DNA of 64,000 nucleotides. Source: Viola odorata (Eukaryota > Streptophyta > Magnoliopsida > Malpighiales > Violaceae). Each line of letters starts with the position of its first letter. Position 1 is the stretch's first letter. The position numbers and the translations under genes were made by a program. The notes under the pieces were generated by a model. That model saw only the letters and a program-made list of their open reading frames with translations. It searched no databases and was not told where the DNA came from. The DNA lies in contig OY829541.1 of assembly GCA_963691705.1 (NCBI GenBank), positions 30,454,719-30,518,718 on the forward strand. Reading direction: 5' to 3'. Below, one piece after another: positions 20,966-32,072 of this stretch.

Positions 20966-21956
20966 GGGCAAGGACAAATGAGACCACGGAGCCGGTTTAT
21001 GAGTGGTCTACACAAGGAAATTTCCTTATCAGCTAGACTTCCACAAGTACGACACATTGGAGGAGATGTTCCATTTGGCCTTAAAAATCGAGAAACAAGT
21101 GACTGCCAAGCCGAAAACACCCTACACCCCTCCTTCACCTTTCCAAAAATCATGGCAGACCCCTTCCTTCCCTTCTAAGTCTACCAATGACAGCCCCAAA
21201 CCACCCTTCACAACCAAGCCAAACACCACCCCAAACACTACAAATCAGCCACCTTACCCTCCAAAACTACCCTTAAACGCCCAAAGAACGCCTTCAAGAA
21301 GCATTAAGTGTTTCAAATGTGGGGGCAGCGGCCATATGAAGGCCGAGTGTCCCAATAGGCGAGTCATCTTGATTCGTGAGGGAGGAGAATTAGAAAGTGA
21401 GGAGACAGCCCCACCTCACGGTCACTTATGGGATATTGATGATGATCCGAATGAAGAGGAGGCTGGATATGCCTATGTAGACGTGCCAACATGCCTAGTT
21501 GTGAGGCGCACGTTAAGTTTGGCAGCAAAGGAAGATGATAAAGTACTTGAGCAGCGAGAGAACTTGTTCCATACACGTGGGGTTTCAAATGGAATGGTAA
21601 TCTCCATCATTGTGGACAATGGGAGTTGTGCGGACGTGGCCAGCACTCTCCTTGTGCACTCCTTGGGTCTCCCCACCTCCAAACACCCTAGGCCATACTC
21701 CTTGAATTGGTTCAACGATGGGAGTTCAGTTAAGGTCAAGCGGCAAGTACTCATTCCAGTTCAGATTGGAAAATACTCGGATGAGCGCTTATGTGATGTG
21801 GCACCAATGCACTCTAGCCAACTCCTCCTTGGCAGACCTTGGCAATTTGATCAGAAGGCCATTCACGATGGTTTTCGCAACACTTACAAGCTAGAGCACC
21901 TTGGCAGCAAGTTCATTATCCCACCCCTTCCTCCTAGCCAAGTGTACGAAGACTAG
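20966..21956 (+). pseudogene. Element C gag end and protease
   Basis: End of capsid (YDTLEEMFHLALKIEKQ), CCHC knuckle (CFKCGGSGHMKAEC), acidic spacer and protease ([28 protein letters not shown]). Ends at TAG 21954-21956 where homologues have Gln (CAG). Confidence 0.8.
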
Positions 21957-22827
21957 CTGAAGTTAGAAAAGGCTTCAGCCACTTTTGAGATAACATCTTC
22001 TCTTGGATCACAAAAGGTGTGGAGTGGAGAGAAGAATGTCAGTTGTGGGAGTGTTAAAAACAGCGGGCATGAAAAAAGCGAGCATGCGCCGAGTGGAGCG
22101 AAAAAGGTGAGCTTTGCGAGTGAGTTGAGTGGTAACACACGACTTGACAAAAGTAAGCAAGTTAGTGAGCCTTTGAGTGGAGTGAAAATAGGCAGCAAAG
22201 TGAGTTTAATTGCTAAAGGTAGAGATGTAAGGCATGCTTCCGGAAGAAATCCCCAATGGCCTCCCACCCGTGCGTGGAATTGAGCACCGGATTGATTTCC
22301 TCCCCGGATCAACTCTTCCAAACCGCCCGGCATACCGCTGCAATCTGAAAGAAACACATGAACTTCAGCAGCAAATTGACGCTCTTCTAGACAAGGGTTT
22401 CATTCGGGAGAGCCTCTCCCCTTGTGCTGTCCCCGTGATCCTCGTGCCTAAGAAGGATGGAAGTTGGCGCATGTGTATGGACTGTCGTTCAGTCAATAAA
22501 ATCACGCTAAAGTACTCTCACCCCATACCTCACTTGGATGACATGTTGGATGAGTTAAGTGGTGCTAAAATCTTCCCTAAAATTGACTTAGTGAGTGGCT
22601 ATCACCAAATTAGAATGCATGAGGAAGATCAGTGGAAAATAGCCTTTAAAACCAAGTTCGGTCTTTATGAATGGCTTGTTATGCCCTTTGGTCTTACAAA
22701 TGCTCCTAGCACTTTTATGCGTCTAATGAACCATGTACTTAGGCCTTTTATCGGCAAATTTGTGGTTGTTTATTTTGATGACATATTGGTTTATAGCACC
22801 TGTTTAGAAGTCCATTTAGACCATTTG
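21957..22827 (+). pseudogene. Element C linker and RT, interrupted by D
   Basis: The linker contains NSGHEKSEHAPSG and runs to about 22235, where some 135 bases present in G are missing (RDVRHA joins directly to the [11 protein letters not shown] region). RT is clear ([52 protein letters not shown]). It breaks at 22827 with the D insertion; the next residues resume at 28555. Confidence 0.8.
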
Positions 22828-23976
22828 TGATGCGTTCCTTGTAGGCTAGAACGCCCTCCTTAGATCGTTGTCCGACGACGTGGCTTTCAATGCGGAAAAT
22901 AACTCGAAGAAGACACGTGAATCTCCAAGTCGCAATGCTTGGCACTCCACGCAGAATCCCTTGAGGATATTGCGTCAAACCTTTGAATCTCCAAATCGCA
23001 ATGCTTGGCAATCCAAAGAACGGATGACTCAATGAAAGGTGCTTTCAAGTTTTACTTGACAAGCTAATCGAATGCACGAAACTCAATTAGTTGCAAGGTT
23101 CATCAAGAACAAGTGGATAAAGATCCCAAGCAATATGTTTTCAATAATCAATAATCAAAGTCTGCTGAAAATAACATGGGCGGCTCCTTTTTAAGGAAGC
23201 GCAAAACCCTAATTCCAAAAATGGAAACTAGTTTAGTTTCTAAATAATGACTTAAACGAAATTGGCAACAAGCCACCCTTCCAAATAAGTTCTGAAACCC
23301 TAAATTAACATAAATAAAGTCTAATAATAAGGATAGAAGTGCAGGCTCCGCCGTTTAGGTCAAAAGGCCCAAGTGGCTTTGCTTGCGGGTCCGCCGAATC
23401 ACGTTTTAAGGAAACAAGGCGTTTTCCTTATTCCCTGGAGCGTTCCCACTGAAACTTATAGGGAAACTTCTTAACACATATATGAAGTTCTGGACGGAAT
23501 ATTGTGCGAGGAAATATACTCCAATCTTCAAAAGGCTCGGCAGTGGCTTTCGCTGTCCAATGCGGGCTTGTGATTTGGGCCTGTCCCAAATCCTTCGGGC
23601 GTTTCTCCTGATTTTTGGCCTGGACTCCTCTCTTGTATTATAAATGAACATGGCCTGGTCAAAAATAGGAAAAGGGCGCTGGTGGACCTAAAGGTCCGAA
23701 GTGGCCAAGTGTGGCCCATCCGCGGCACGGATCAAGGTCACAAGGCGCGGCTGGGGCGCGCGCAGGCTGGCTTCTTCTGAGGCTGTCTCTGCCTTCAGTT
23801 CCATGTGGATGAGGCTACTGAGCCTCACTTGTAGGGCTCGGGCCCTGGCACAAGTGATCGGGCCTGTGGGTGGTAATGGGAGGCTCACGGCTGCATCCTC
23901 CAAGGCTCGGGCCTTGACGCGGGTGGTTGCGCCTGTGGGTGCATCACTAGGGTTGGCCCTGGCTGGGATCGTATCA
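22828..23976 (-). repeat. Element D 3' LTR, 1149 bp
   Basis: TGATGCGTTCC...GGATCGTATCA in plus-strand view, near-identical to 27406-28554. The D ORF runs 289 bases into it. Confidence 0.95.
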
Positions 23977-26570
23977 TCCCCTCCATCTTGAGAAGGATTC
24001 GCCCTCGAATCCAGATCAGCAACATCCTCATCACCTGCATCCAACAACCTTAAGTTAGAAATATCAAAGTAATCACGAATGGAGCCATACCAACCTTGTA
24101 GATCCATTTCGGCTGCAATGTCCTTGAATAGGGCAATGCGTTGGATTGTCCATCGGCTGTCCACACCATAGCACTTGGATTGTCCCTTGCTGCCACCTAC
24201 ACTAAATAACTCTCTCAAAAGCAGCAACATCAAACCGAAAGGTGTCATATGAGTAAAACAACACACGAGTTTCACCAACTGACTAAAAATAATGGCAAGC
24301 GTGATAAGGTAGGAAGTAAATAAAACAAACGGAAGACATTCTTCCCATGCAAACATATACTTACAAACAAAGACATGCCATACAGAACCAAACGTTCTTT
24401 TATTCATGCGGTTAGAAACTCCCAATTGTGGTTGACAAGGTGTCCAATTTAGCATTGTCGTGCTCAGTCTCCTCCACAATTCCATCCGCGAGTCGCCAAG
24501 TGACTCCTTGCTATGATTACTAACAATACTCAAAGGAACAAGATGTGAAAGCATAACATCCTTAAATAGTATGTTAGTAATAGTTGTGTTATATTGATGT
24601 ATTAAACCATCATCATATGACCAATACACAGTCAATTTCTGTAACGAGCTACACAACCAAATTAAGCGCTCACGCTTGCTATGATATCCTTTATGCATAC
24701 AAAACATAGACCTTGTTTCAACTAAATAATCACTATAAGTTCTATAAAAATCAGAATTAGTAGCATAAGGATTAAATCGGTGTAAAAACTCAAGCAACTT
24801 CGCGAAGAAAGGTTTTCCATTAAAATTACTATCAAAACTTAAAGAAACATCATGTAAAGACATAACACTCCTTAAAACTAAGTTAGTAATTTCAAACATA
24901 CTACAGTAACTCACCAAACAACTATCAAACGCATCATATTCATCAAAAATTCGCAAAAGGTCATGTGACCTAAATAAGTGATCACGCTTGAATAGAGTTC
25001 CCTCAAGTCCAGTCGACTTACCAACAATTTTATCATAAATCTCACATATGGCAGAATGATCAAACAATATAAATATATGTGAAGATTCAAATAATTTTGT
25101 GTTAGGGAAAGTAAGACCTCTCGGCCTAGTTAACACACCAAACCGCTTGCGCTTTTGCAAGTAGTTTTCAAAGGTATATAACTTGGCCTTTGGCTCTTGT
25201 ATATAATCATCATCAATTAAATTAACTTTATAATCAGAAACATAAGTATTAATGATGTTCATATACTCACTCAAATCGCTCCTTAGGAAAGAGACCCATA
25301 TCATACCCTTTTGGTTAGGTTTTGCCAAACTAGGCACCCTGGATGCACAAGGTTCTTTCCCTCTTCTTGGTGGTAAGGTAAGAGGCTTCTCCTCTTCCAA
25401 CAACCTGCTCCTGTTCTGGTCATGAGAGTGAACAACCAAAGTAAAGGAAACAAACGGATTTGGGTTAAAAAGATCAAGGCGCAATGGCCTAGGTTTTGCT
25501 AAAATAGGCACCACGGATTCACAAGGTTCTTTCCCTCTTCTTGGTGGCAAGGTAAGAGGCTTCTCTTCTGGTAACAACCTGATCTTGTTCTGAACATTAA
25601 GAGAAAGGATAATACAAGAGAAAACAAACGGATTAGCGTTAGGAAAATCTAAGCGTAATGGCCAAAAATTCAGTTTTTGGAGGCTTGCGCCAAAACAAAT
25701 TTTTTGCACATGTATTGCATCCCTCACTTTTTCTCTCTTGGCATAAACACACACCTCTCCTTTTGATCTCTCAATGCCACTCTCTGCATGCTTACTCTTT
25801 TCATACGAATATTTTAAACTCTCATCTCTTTTCCCATGCTCACTTTTTTCATGGGGGTTGTTTTTTATTTCATCTCTTTGCCCATGCTCACTCTTTTCAT
25901 GGGGGCTGTTTTTCTCACTCTCTTTCTTTTCACTTAACTCTCCTTTTTTGCTCTCAAGATTTTTATTGTTCTTAATTCTAGCAAGAGTTGTTTCTGGTTC
26001 AATCATATTGCGCTCAACAAGCACCTTAGCATTCTCGGATACGACCGTCACATGCCCATTGTCACTTGCTACCATCTCACCTTGTGTATTCACAACACTA
26101 CTAGTAAGGGCAGCCAACTGAATTCCCTTGGTCTCATCATTATTGCTAAGAACATGTTGCAGACGAGTAGTCTTGGCATTGTTAACTTGACTACACTTCT
26201 TCGTACCATGATCCTTAATGCTCACTTTATTGTTGGGACATTGGATTGAAGTGTGCCCTCGGCCTGTGCATGTATGACATAAAATATCTCGCGTTCGCAC
26301 ATGAGTTGAAGAAGGAATACCTCTCGTCAAACCAGTGTTGGGGTCTCTCTTGCCCTTGAAGGGTGAAACTTTCGGTCGGATGCTACTCATGCTCACATCA
26401 CAACGATTGTAGTCCCTCCACTTGCGATCATCGCCATATGATTTTTGTGATCGCTTAGCCTCATACTGCTGCTTCCAAGCCCTTATGTCCTGGAGCTGGG
26501 CTGCTATGTCTTGCAAGGCCTTGGCTACATCATTCACAACCGTAGCCTCCTTTTCTGGATCTCCTGACAT
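23688..26570 (-). CDS. Element D single chimeric gag/pol-derived protein (960 aa), no intact enzyme motifs
   Basis: Uninterrupted from ATG 26568-26570 to its stop inside the 3' LTR. In order: gag N-terminus (ALQDIAAQLQDI, near residue 20); a gag remnant (PKVSPFKGKRDPN) with the capsid core missing; a CCHC knuckle (CHTCTGRGHTSIQC, near 100). Next comes a charged linker with two HEKSEHG units near 230-260 and a 58-residue tandem duplication near 300-420 containing EEKPLTLPPRRGKEPC twice. About 300 residues of unrecognised sequence follow. A degenerate integrase core has lost its acidic residues (SIVSNHSKESL for [22 protein letters not shown] for TEVVNRTLG). Last are a GPF/Y relic and the usual tail (GGDDTIP, TRVKARALED, GPITCARARALQ). 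The frame has stayed open while motifs drifted. It could be a nucleic-acid-binding packaging protein; function is unknown. Confidence 0.8.
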   Translation of the reverse strand: MSGDPEKEATVVNDVAKALQDIAAQLQDIRAWKQQYEAKRSQKSYGDDRKWRDYNRCDVSMSSIRPKVSPFKGKRDPNTGLTRGIPSSTHVRTRDILCHTCTGRGHTSIQCPNNKVSIKDHGTKKCSQVNNAKTTRLQHVLSNNDETKGIQLAALTSSVVNTQGEMVASDNGHVTVVSENAKVLVERNMIEPETTLARIKNNKNLESKKGELSEKKESEKNSPHEKSEHGQRDEIKNNPHEKSEHGKRDESLKYSYEKSKHAESGIERSKGEVCVYAKREKVRDAIHVQKICFGASLQKLNFWPLRLDFPNANPFVFSCIILSLNVQNKIRLLPEEKPLTLPPRRGKEPCESVVPILAKPRPLRLDLFNPNPFVSFTLVVHSHDQNRSRLLEEEKPLTLPPRRGKEPCASRVPSLAKPNQKGMIWVSFLRSDLSEYMNIINTYVSDYKVNLIDDDYIQEPKAKLYTFENYLQKRKRFGVLTRPRGLTFPNTKLFESSHIFILFDHSAICEIYDKIVGKSTGLEGTLFKRDHLFRSHDLLRIFDEYDAFDSCLVSYCSMFEITNLVLRSVMSLHDVSLSFDSNFNGKPFFAKLLEFLHRFNPYATNSDFYRTYSDYLVETRSMFCMHKGYHSKRERLIWLCSSLQKLTVYWSYDDGLIHQYNTTITNILFKDVMLSHLVPLSIVSNHSKESLGDSRMELWRRLSTTMLNWTPCQPQLGVSNRMNKRTFGSVWHVFVCKYMFAWEECLPFVLFTSYLITLAIIFSQLVKLVCCFTHMTPFGLMLLLLRELFSVGGSKGQSKCYGVDSRWTIQRIALFKDIAAEMDLQGWYGSIRDYFDISNLRLLDAGDEDVADLDSRANPSQDGGDDTIPARANPSDAPTGATTRVKARALEDAAVSLPLPPTGPITCARARALQVRLSSLIHMELKAETASEEASLRAPQPRLVTLIRAADGPHLATSDL
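23977..23989 (-). other. Polypurine tract of element D
   Basis: Minus-strand AAGATGGAGGGGA next to the 3' LTR, read in frame as DGGDD. Confidence 0.8.
25318..25665 (-). repeat. 174-bp in-frame tandem duplication inside D ORF
   Basis: Two diverged units (25318-25491 and 25492-25665), each reading EEKPLTLPPRRGKEPC. The unit length is 58 codons, so the frame is kept. The unit derives from the linker and RT N-terminus (LPPIRGIEHQ in homologues). Confidence 0.75.
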
Positions 26571-26571
26571 C

Positions 26572-26632
26572 CTGAAATTCAAAACAGAAAATTTTCCAAG
26601 CGTAAAATTGCCTAAAACTATCACTCCCTCAC
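26572..26632 (-). other. Candidate 61-nt mini-intron or conserved leader block (D)
   Basis: CAC|GTGAGGGAG ... GAATTTCAG|G then ATG. Same spacing as A and D3. Confidence 0.35.
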
Positions 26633-27391
26633 GTGTTTACTCTCGTGTTTGTCTCTCTAATAATCTCACAATCAGATTGCCTCAGATCCTCCTCCAGTCG
26701 TCCAAGATGAACCTGACTCGAAGAAATTTCAAGAAAAGCTTCCAAAGAGACACAAAGAAAACTAGTGTAGAAAGAAAATTTTGAGGTAGTATACTCGATT
26801 CAATTGCAAAGATCAATCAATCAATCAAGTGTACTACAGAGTAGGAAGGAACAGTAGTCTTGGAATCAAAGAAAAGCTCAAAATACACAGATTGAGTCAA
26901 TTGACAACTCAAAAACGCTAATGGCATGCGATTAGGGTTTTGAAACTTGTTTTTGCCACAACTTTTGATTCCCAATTCGAAATCCAATGATTCTTTTTGC
27001 TATGAGTCACAAATTCACTCTAGTATTTGATTCTGAAGTTTTTGTTTTTTTTTTTTTTGAATGGTACTGATTTCGCCCCTGTTCTGTTTTTGACGAAATT
27101 GTTTCACTTTTTTTTTTTTTTGAAATTCAATGCAACTGAAAACACAAATTAACTAAGACACTTTGGGGGACTTTGTTTTTGTTTTTTTTTTTTTTGTTTT
27201 TTGACAATAGTAAAGACCTACAAATCGTTGGAATGATTTGCACACTAACCGCACACACAAGACACAATTGACACAAGACAACTAACACACAGCACGCAAG
27301 AGAATTGGTGTAGAAGAGAAGAAGGAATACCAATTCTAACAAAGAAAACGCAATAATTAAAGGGATAGATTTACCAAGTCGGGACAGCTGA
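26633..27391 (-). other. Element D untranslated leader
   Basis: About 760 bases, T-rich on the plus strand with several T-runs of ten or more. Homologous to the D3 leader at 50606-51357. No gene seen. Confidence 0.6.
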
Positions 27392-27403
27392 GCTCCGCTA
27401 CCA
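27392..27403 (-). other. Primer-binding site of element D
   Basis: Minus-strand TGGTAGCGGAGC, two bases from the 5' LTR end. Confidence 0.85.
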
Positions 27404-27405
27404 AC

Positions 27406-28554
27406 TGATGCGTTCCTTGTAGGCTAGAACGCCCTCCTTAGATCGTTGTCCGACGACGTGGCTTTCAATGCGGAAAATAACTCGAAGAAGACACGTGAAT
27501 CTCCAAGTCGCAATGCTTGGCACTCCACGCAGAATCCCTTGAGGATATTGCGTCAAACCTTTGAATCTCCAAATCGCAATGCTTGGCAATCCAAAGAACG
27601 GATGACTCAATGAAAGGTGCTTTCAAGTTTTACTTGACAAGCTAATCGAATGCACGAAACTCAATTAGTTGCAAGGTTCATCAAGAACAAGTGGATAAAG
27701 ATCCCAAGCAATATGTTTTCAATAATCAATAATCAAAGTCTGCTGAAAATAACATGGGCGGCTCCTTTTTAAGGAAGCGCAAAACCCTAATTCCAAAAAT
27801 GGAAACTAGTTTAGTTTCTAAATAATGACTTAAACGAAATTGGCAACAAGCCACCCTTCCAAATAAGTTCTGAAACCCTAAATTAACATAAATAAAGTCT
27901 AATAATAAGGATAGAAGTGCAGGCTCCGCCGTTTAGGTCAAAAGGCCCAAGTGGCTTTGCTTGCGGGTCCGCCGAATCACGTTTTAAGGAAACAAGGCGT
28001 TTTCCTTATTCCCTCGAGCGTTCCCACTGAAACTTATAGGGAAACTTCTTAACACATATATGAAGTTCTGGACTGAATATTGTGCGAGGAAATATGCTCC
28101 AATCTTCAAAAGGCTCGGCAGTGGCTTTCGCTGTCCAATGCGGGCTTGTGATTTGGGCCTGTCCCAAATCCTTCGGGCGTTTCTCCTGATTTTTGGCCTG
28201 GACTCCTCTCTTGTATTATAAATGAACATGGCCTGGTCAAAAATAGGAAAAGGGCGCTGGTGGACCTAAAGGTCCGAAGTGGCCAAGTGTGGCCCATCCG
28301 CGGCACGGATCAAGGTCACAAGGCGCGGCTGGGGCGCGCGCAGGCTGGCTTCTTCTGAGGCTGTCTCTGCCTTCAGTTCCATGTGGATGAGGCTACTGAG
28401 CCTCACTTGTAGGGCTCGGGCCCTGGCACAAGTGATCGGGCCTGTGGGTGGTAATGGGAGGCTCACGGCTGCATCCTCCAAGGCTCGGGCCTTGACGCGG
28501 GTGGTTGCGCCTGTGGGTGCATCACTAGGGTTGGCCCTGGCTGGGATCGTATCA
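27406..28554 (-). repeat. Element D 5' LTR, 1149 bp
   Basis: Near-identical to the 3' copy, followed on its outer side by the ATTTG target duplication. The reading frame of the tail is open here too. Confidence 0.95.
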
Positions 28555-28700
28555 ATTTGCACCAGATTTTTCTTCCCCTTCGCAAGAATCAACTCTTCAC
28601 GAAGTTATCCAAGTGTGAATTTTGTTTGGAGGAAGTGCACTTCCTTGGCTTCATTGTAGGTACCTTCGGCCTCAAGGTAGACAATGAGAAGATTAGGGCC
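28555..28700 (+). pseudogene. Element C RT, continued after D
   Basis: Resumes with [36 protein letters not shown] and VDNEKIRA, then breaks into a deletion that removed about forty residues of the RT/RNase H junction (the EWPTP...[12 protein letters not shown] block present in G). Confidence 0.8.
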
Positions 28701-28720
28701 TCATTGTAGGTACCTTCGGC
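28651..28720 (+). repeat. 20-bp templated duplication at a deletion junction
   Basis: tcattgtaggtaccttcggc occurs at 28651-28670 and again exactly at 28701-28720, the second copy filling the deletion in C pol. Confidence 0.85.
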
Positions 28721-30713
28721 TCTCACCAAAAAGAATGTGCCCTTCCTTTGGGGCAAAGAGTAAGAGGTGGCCTTCAACACACTCAAGGACAAGCTGACTT
28801 CCAGTCCGGTCCTCATCCTCCCCAACTTCGATAAGACTTTCGAGGTGGAGTGTGACGCAAGTGGGATGGGAATCAGTGCTGTTTTGGTCCAAGAAAAGAA
28901 ACCGGTGGCTTATTTCAGCAAGAAGTTGAAAGGAGCTCAACTAAACTACTGCACGTATGACCGAGAGTTATACGCACTTGTGAGAGCTCTCAACGTGTGG
29001 GAGCATTACTTGCTGCCCAAGGAGTTCGTGGTTCACACGGACCACCTTAGCCTCAAATACCTCAAGGGACAAGGGAAGCTCAACAAGCGCCATGCAGCAT
29101 GGATGGAATTTATCGAGCATTTCCCTTATCACATCAAGTATTTGAAAGGGAAGGACAATGTAGTGGCGGATGCTCTATCCCGTAGGTATGCCCTTCTCAC
29201 TTCCCTCCATTCACGCCTCTTAGGCTTCTCACACATCACTTCTTTGTATGCTGCTGATTTAGACTTTAAGGATGCTTATCTTGAATGCTCTAATGGTGCA
29301 CATGGAATATTTGTGATACATGCTGATTTTCTGTTTCGTAAAGGTAGATTGTTCATACCTCGTTGTAGTACACGTGAGTTACTTATGCGAGAATCGCATG
29401 GGGGTGGTCTAATGGGGCACTTTGGGGTAGATAAGACACCTAGCACACTTAGAGAGCATTTCTTTTGGCCTCACATGAAGAAACATGTTGCTGATACTGT
29501 GGCTGCTTGTATTACTTGTAAACGTGCCAAGTCTAAATGCATTAATCATGGTCTTTACATGCCTTTGCCGGTTGCATCTCATCCATGGTGTGATCTCTCT
29601 ATGGATTTTGTGGTTGGACTACCCCGAACCAAAAGGGGAAAGGATTCCTTGTTTGTAGTTGTTGATCGCTTCTCTAAGATGGCACACTTTATCCCTTGTC
29701 ACACTACAAATGATGCATCTCACATTGCCTCTCTTTTCTTTCATGAAATTGTTCATTTACATGGCATGCCACGCACGATTGTTAGTGATAGGGATAGAAA
29801 ATTCCTTAGTCATTTTTGGTGTGTGTTGTGGGCAAAGTTAGGAACTAAGTTGCTGTTTTCCACTTCGTGTCATCCTCAAACGGATGGCCAAACTGAAGTA
29901 GTTAATAGGACTTTAGGCACTATATTGCGTGTTATGATTCAGCAATATTCCAAGTCTTGGGACGATTGCATCCCTTTCATTGAATTTGCATACAATCACG
30001 CAATGCATTCTTCAACTCGTTTTTCTCCTTTTGAGCTAGTCTACGGGGTTAACCCTCTCACCCCCATAGACTTGCTGCCCCTTTCTCTCACTGATTGTGC
30101 AAGCTTAGATGGCGAGGAGAAAGCAGCCATGGTGCGAAAATTGCATGAGAAAGCCAAGGAGCGAATGGAAGCCTTGAACAGCAAGCTAATGGAAAAACGC
30201 AACTCGGGACGCCAAATCAAGTCCTTTGAAGTGGGCGAATGGGTCTGGTTGCGTTTGAGGAAGGATCGATTCCCCACTCAACGCAAGGGAAAGCTTAGCC
30301 AATGGGGAGATGGCCCTTTTCTCATTGTGGAGAAATTTAGCGACAATGCTTATCGTCTCGATATCCCTATTTCTTTTGGTTCCGTAAGCTCAACTTTCAA
30401 TATTAATGACTTGTCACCTTATTTTGAAGGAGTTGAGGAGGAGGAGCCAATGGATTCGAGGTCGAATCCACTCAAAGGGGGAGGGGATGATACGAGCACG
30501 AGCACGGGATACTTCACTAGGAGCAAAGGAATGATAGCCATGCTATTGAAGAGCCTTAGGGTCGAGGAAAGCAGCTTGGAACCAAGGCACAAATGGGTGA
30601 CTTGCATGCACGCCAACTCCTTCGCCATAAGCACCGCTCGCGACTCATGGGCAGCCCGCGCATCCTATGAAGAACCCCGCACCGATCCCGCGCCTAACCC
30701 TAGGAAGCCATGA
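28721..30713 (+). pseudogene. Element C RNase H, integrase and LTR-encoded tail
   Basis: One stop (TAA near 28760, Gln in homologues), then 648 open codons. RNase H ([40 protein letters not shown]), the integrase zinc region ([14 protein letters not shown] ... CITCKRAK) and the core with acidic residues present ([28 protein letters not shown]). GPF/Y module GDGPFLIVEKF. The polypurine tract is read as NPLKGGGDD. The tail TGYFTRSKGMIAMLLKSLR extends 226 bases into the LTR. Confidence 0.85.
30474..30487 (+). other. Polypurine tract of element C
   Basis: AAAGGGGGAGGGGA immediately before the 3' LTR TGATACGAGC. Confidence 0.85.
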
Positions 30714-31297
30714 GGCCGTGCGGATCAGCCCTTGCGCCTGCCCAAGCCTTGCGTCCTTTAGCTAGTTGGCCGAAGCCCATCTTCTAAGCCCATCATCAAT
30801 TGCTGCCAAGGCCAAGGCCAAGCCCCTTTGTCGAAGGGTGTAAGGGTATTTACCCCTTCTATTTTTAAGCTTAGGTATTTAAAGTGCATTGAATTCATTT
30901 CAGCACTTTGTCTTTGTTTTTGTGATAAACTTCAGCCTAGACCAACTCTTAGCTAGCTAATTAGGGTTCTTCAAACCAGCACACTATCTTCTCTAATTCG
31001 GGTTGCTCATCATTGTGGTGAGAGGGTCGGATTAGCTTAGACATCCTTAGTTCTTTTCAGCAAGGTTACTCAAGTCCATCTTGAGGGGGTTTGCTAAGAA
31101 CAAAGTTATGATTTGTTAATCATAAATACACCTTTCCCTTTCCTCCATGTTCATCCGCTGCATACTACTCATTTACTCCTTCATATTATCCGTTCATCCA
31201 TCCATCTATCAAAAACCAACCTCCAAAAGAGACTAGATCCGGCTTCTTCCAAGAAATCAGCGGCTAAACTCCTCCAAAATGATCTAGGGCCTTATCA
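30488..31297 (+). repeat. Element C 3' LTR, 810 bp
   Basis: Starts TGATACGAGC and ends GGGCCTTATCA. Pieces of the same LTR family occur at 10200-10362 and, inverted, at 11661-12005. The flank from 31298 is a D-type LTR. Confidence 0.85.
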
Positions 31298-32072
31298 GCT
31301 CCCTTTTAAAGAAGCGCTAAACCCTAATTCCAAAAATGGAAACTAGTTTAGTTTCTAAATAATGACTTAAAAGAAAATGGCAACAAGCCACCCTTCCAAA
31401 TAAGTTCCGAAACCCTAAAATAATATAAATAAAGTCTGATAATAAGGATAGAGGTGCAGGCACCGCCGTTTAGGTCAAAAGGGCCAAGTGGCTTTGCTTG
31501 CGGGTCCGCCGAATCACGGTTTAAGGAAACAAGGCGTTTTCCTTATTCCCTCGAGCGTTCCCACTAAAATTTGGAGGGAAACTTCCTAACATATGGATGA
31601 AGTTCTGGGCTGAATATTGTGCAAGGAAATATGCTCCAATGTTCAAAAGGCTCAGCAGTGGCTTTCACTGTCCAATGCGGGCTTGTGAATTGGGCCTGTA
31701 CCAAATCCTTCGGGCGTTTCTCCTGATTTTTGGTCTGGACTCCTCTCTTGTATTATAAATGATCATGGCCTGGTCAAAAATGAGAGAAAGATGCTGGTGG
31801 ACCTAAAGGTCTGAGGTGGCCATGTGTACCCCATCCGTAGGCGCGGCTGGGACGCGCACAGGTTGGCTTCCTCCAAGGCTGTCTCTGCCTTCGATTCCAT
31901 GTGGATGAGGCTACTGAGCCTCACTTGTAGGGCTCGGGCCCTGGCACGAGTGATCGGGCCCGTGGGCGGCAATAGGAGGCTCGCGGTTGCATCCTCCAAG
32001 GCTCGGGCCTTGGCGCGGGTGGTTGCGCCTGTGGGTGCATCACTAGGGTTGGCTCCGGCTGGGATCGTATCA
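31298..32072 (-). repeat. Element D2 3' LTR, partial
   Basis: Matches D LTR from its ggctcctttttaagg region to the inner end GATCGTATCA. The outer part is missing because C inserted at 31297/31298. Confidence 0.85.

Larger units (their letters stand above)
22828..28554 (-). mobile_element. Element D: very young non-autonomous CRM-like retrotransposon
   Basis: 5727 bp with two 1149-bp LTRs that differ at about three positions by eye, perfect 5-bp target duplications ATTTG (22823-22827 and 28555-28559), primer-binding site, polypurine tract and one long ORF. The LTR and protein tail match D2, its likely autonomous relative. RT, protease and integrase catalytic motifs are absent from the ORF, so its movement must have relied on enzymes made elsewhere. 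Confidence 0.9.
20219..31297 (+). mobile_element. Element C: CRM-like retrotransposon, split by D, 5' end missing
   Basis: Two blocks, 20219-22827 and 28555-31297, interrupted by element D with a duplicated ATTTG. It has gag (partial), protease, RT, RNase H, integrase, polypurine tract and 3' LTR. The 5' LTR, leader and gag start are absent: the G 3' LTR abuts gag directly. The right flank from 31298 is the interior of a D-type LTR, so C inserted there. Confidence 0.85.

Noticed and set aside
22828..28554. D as a genuine host gene
   Set aside because: Flanking LTRs, target duplication, primer-binding site and polypurine tract show it is a retrotransposon.
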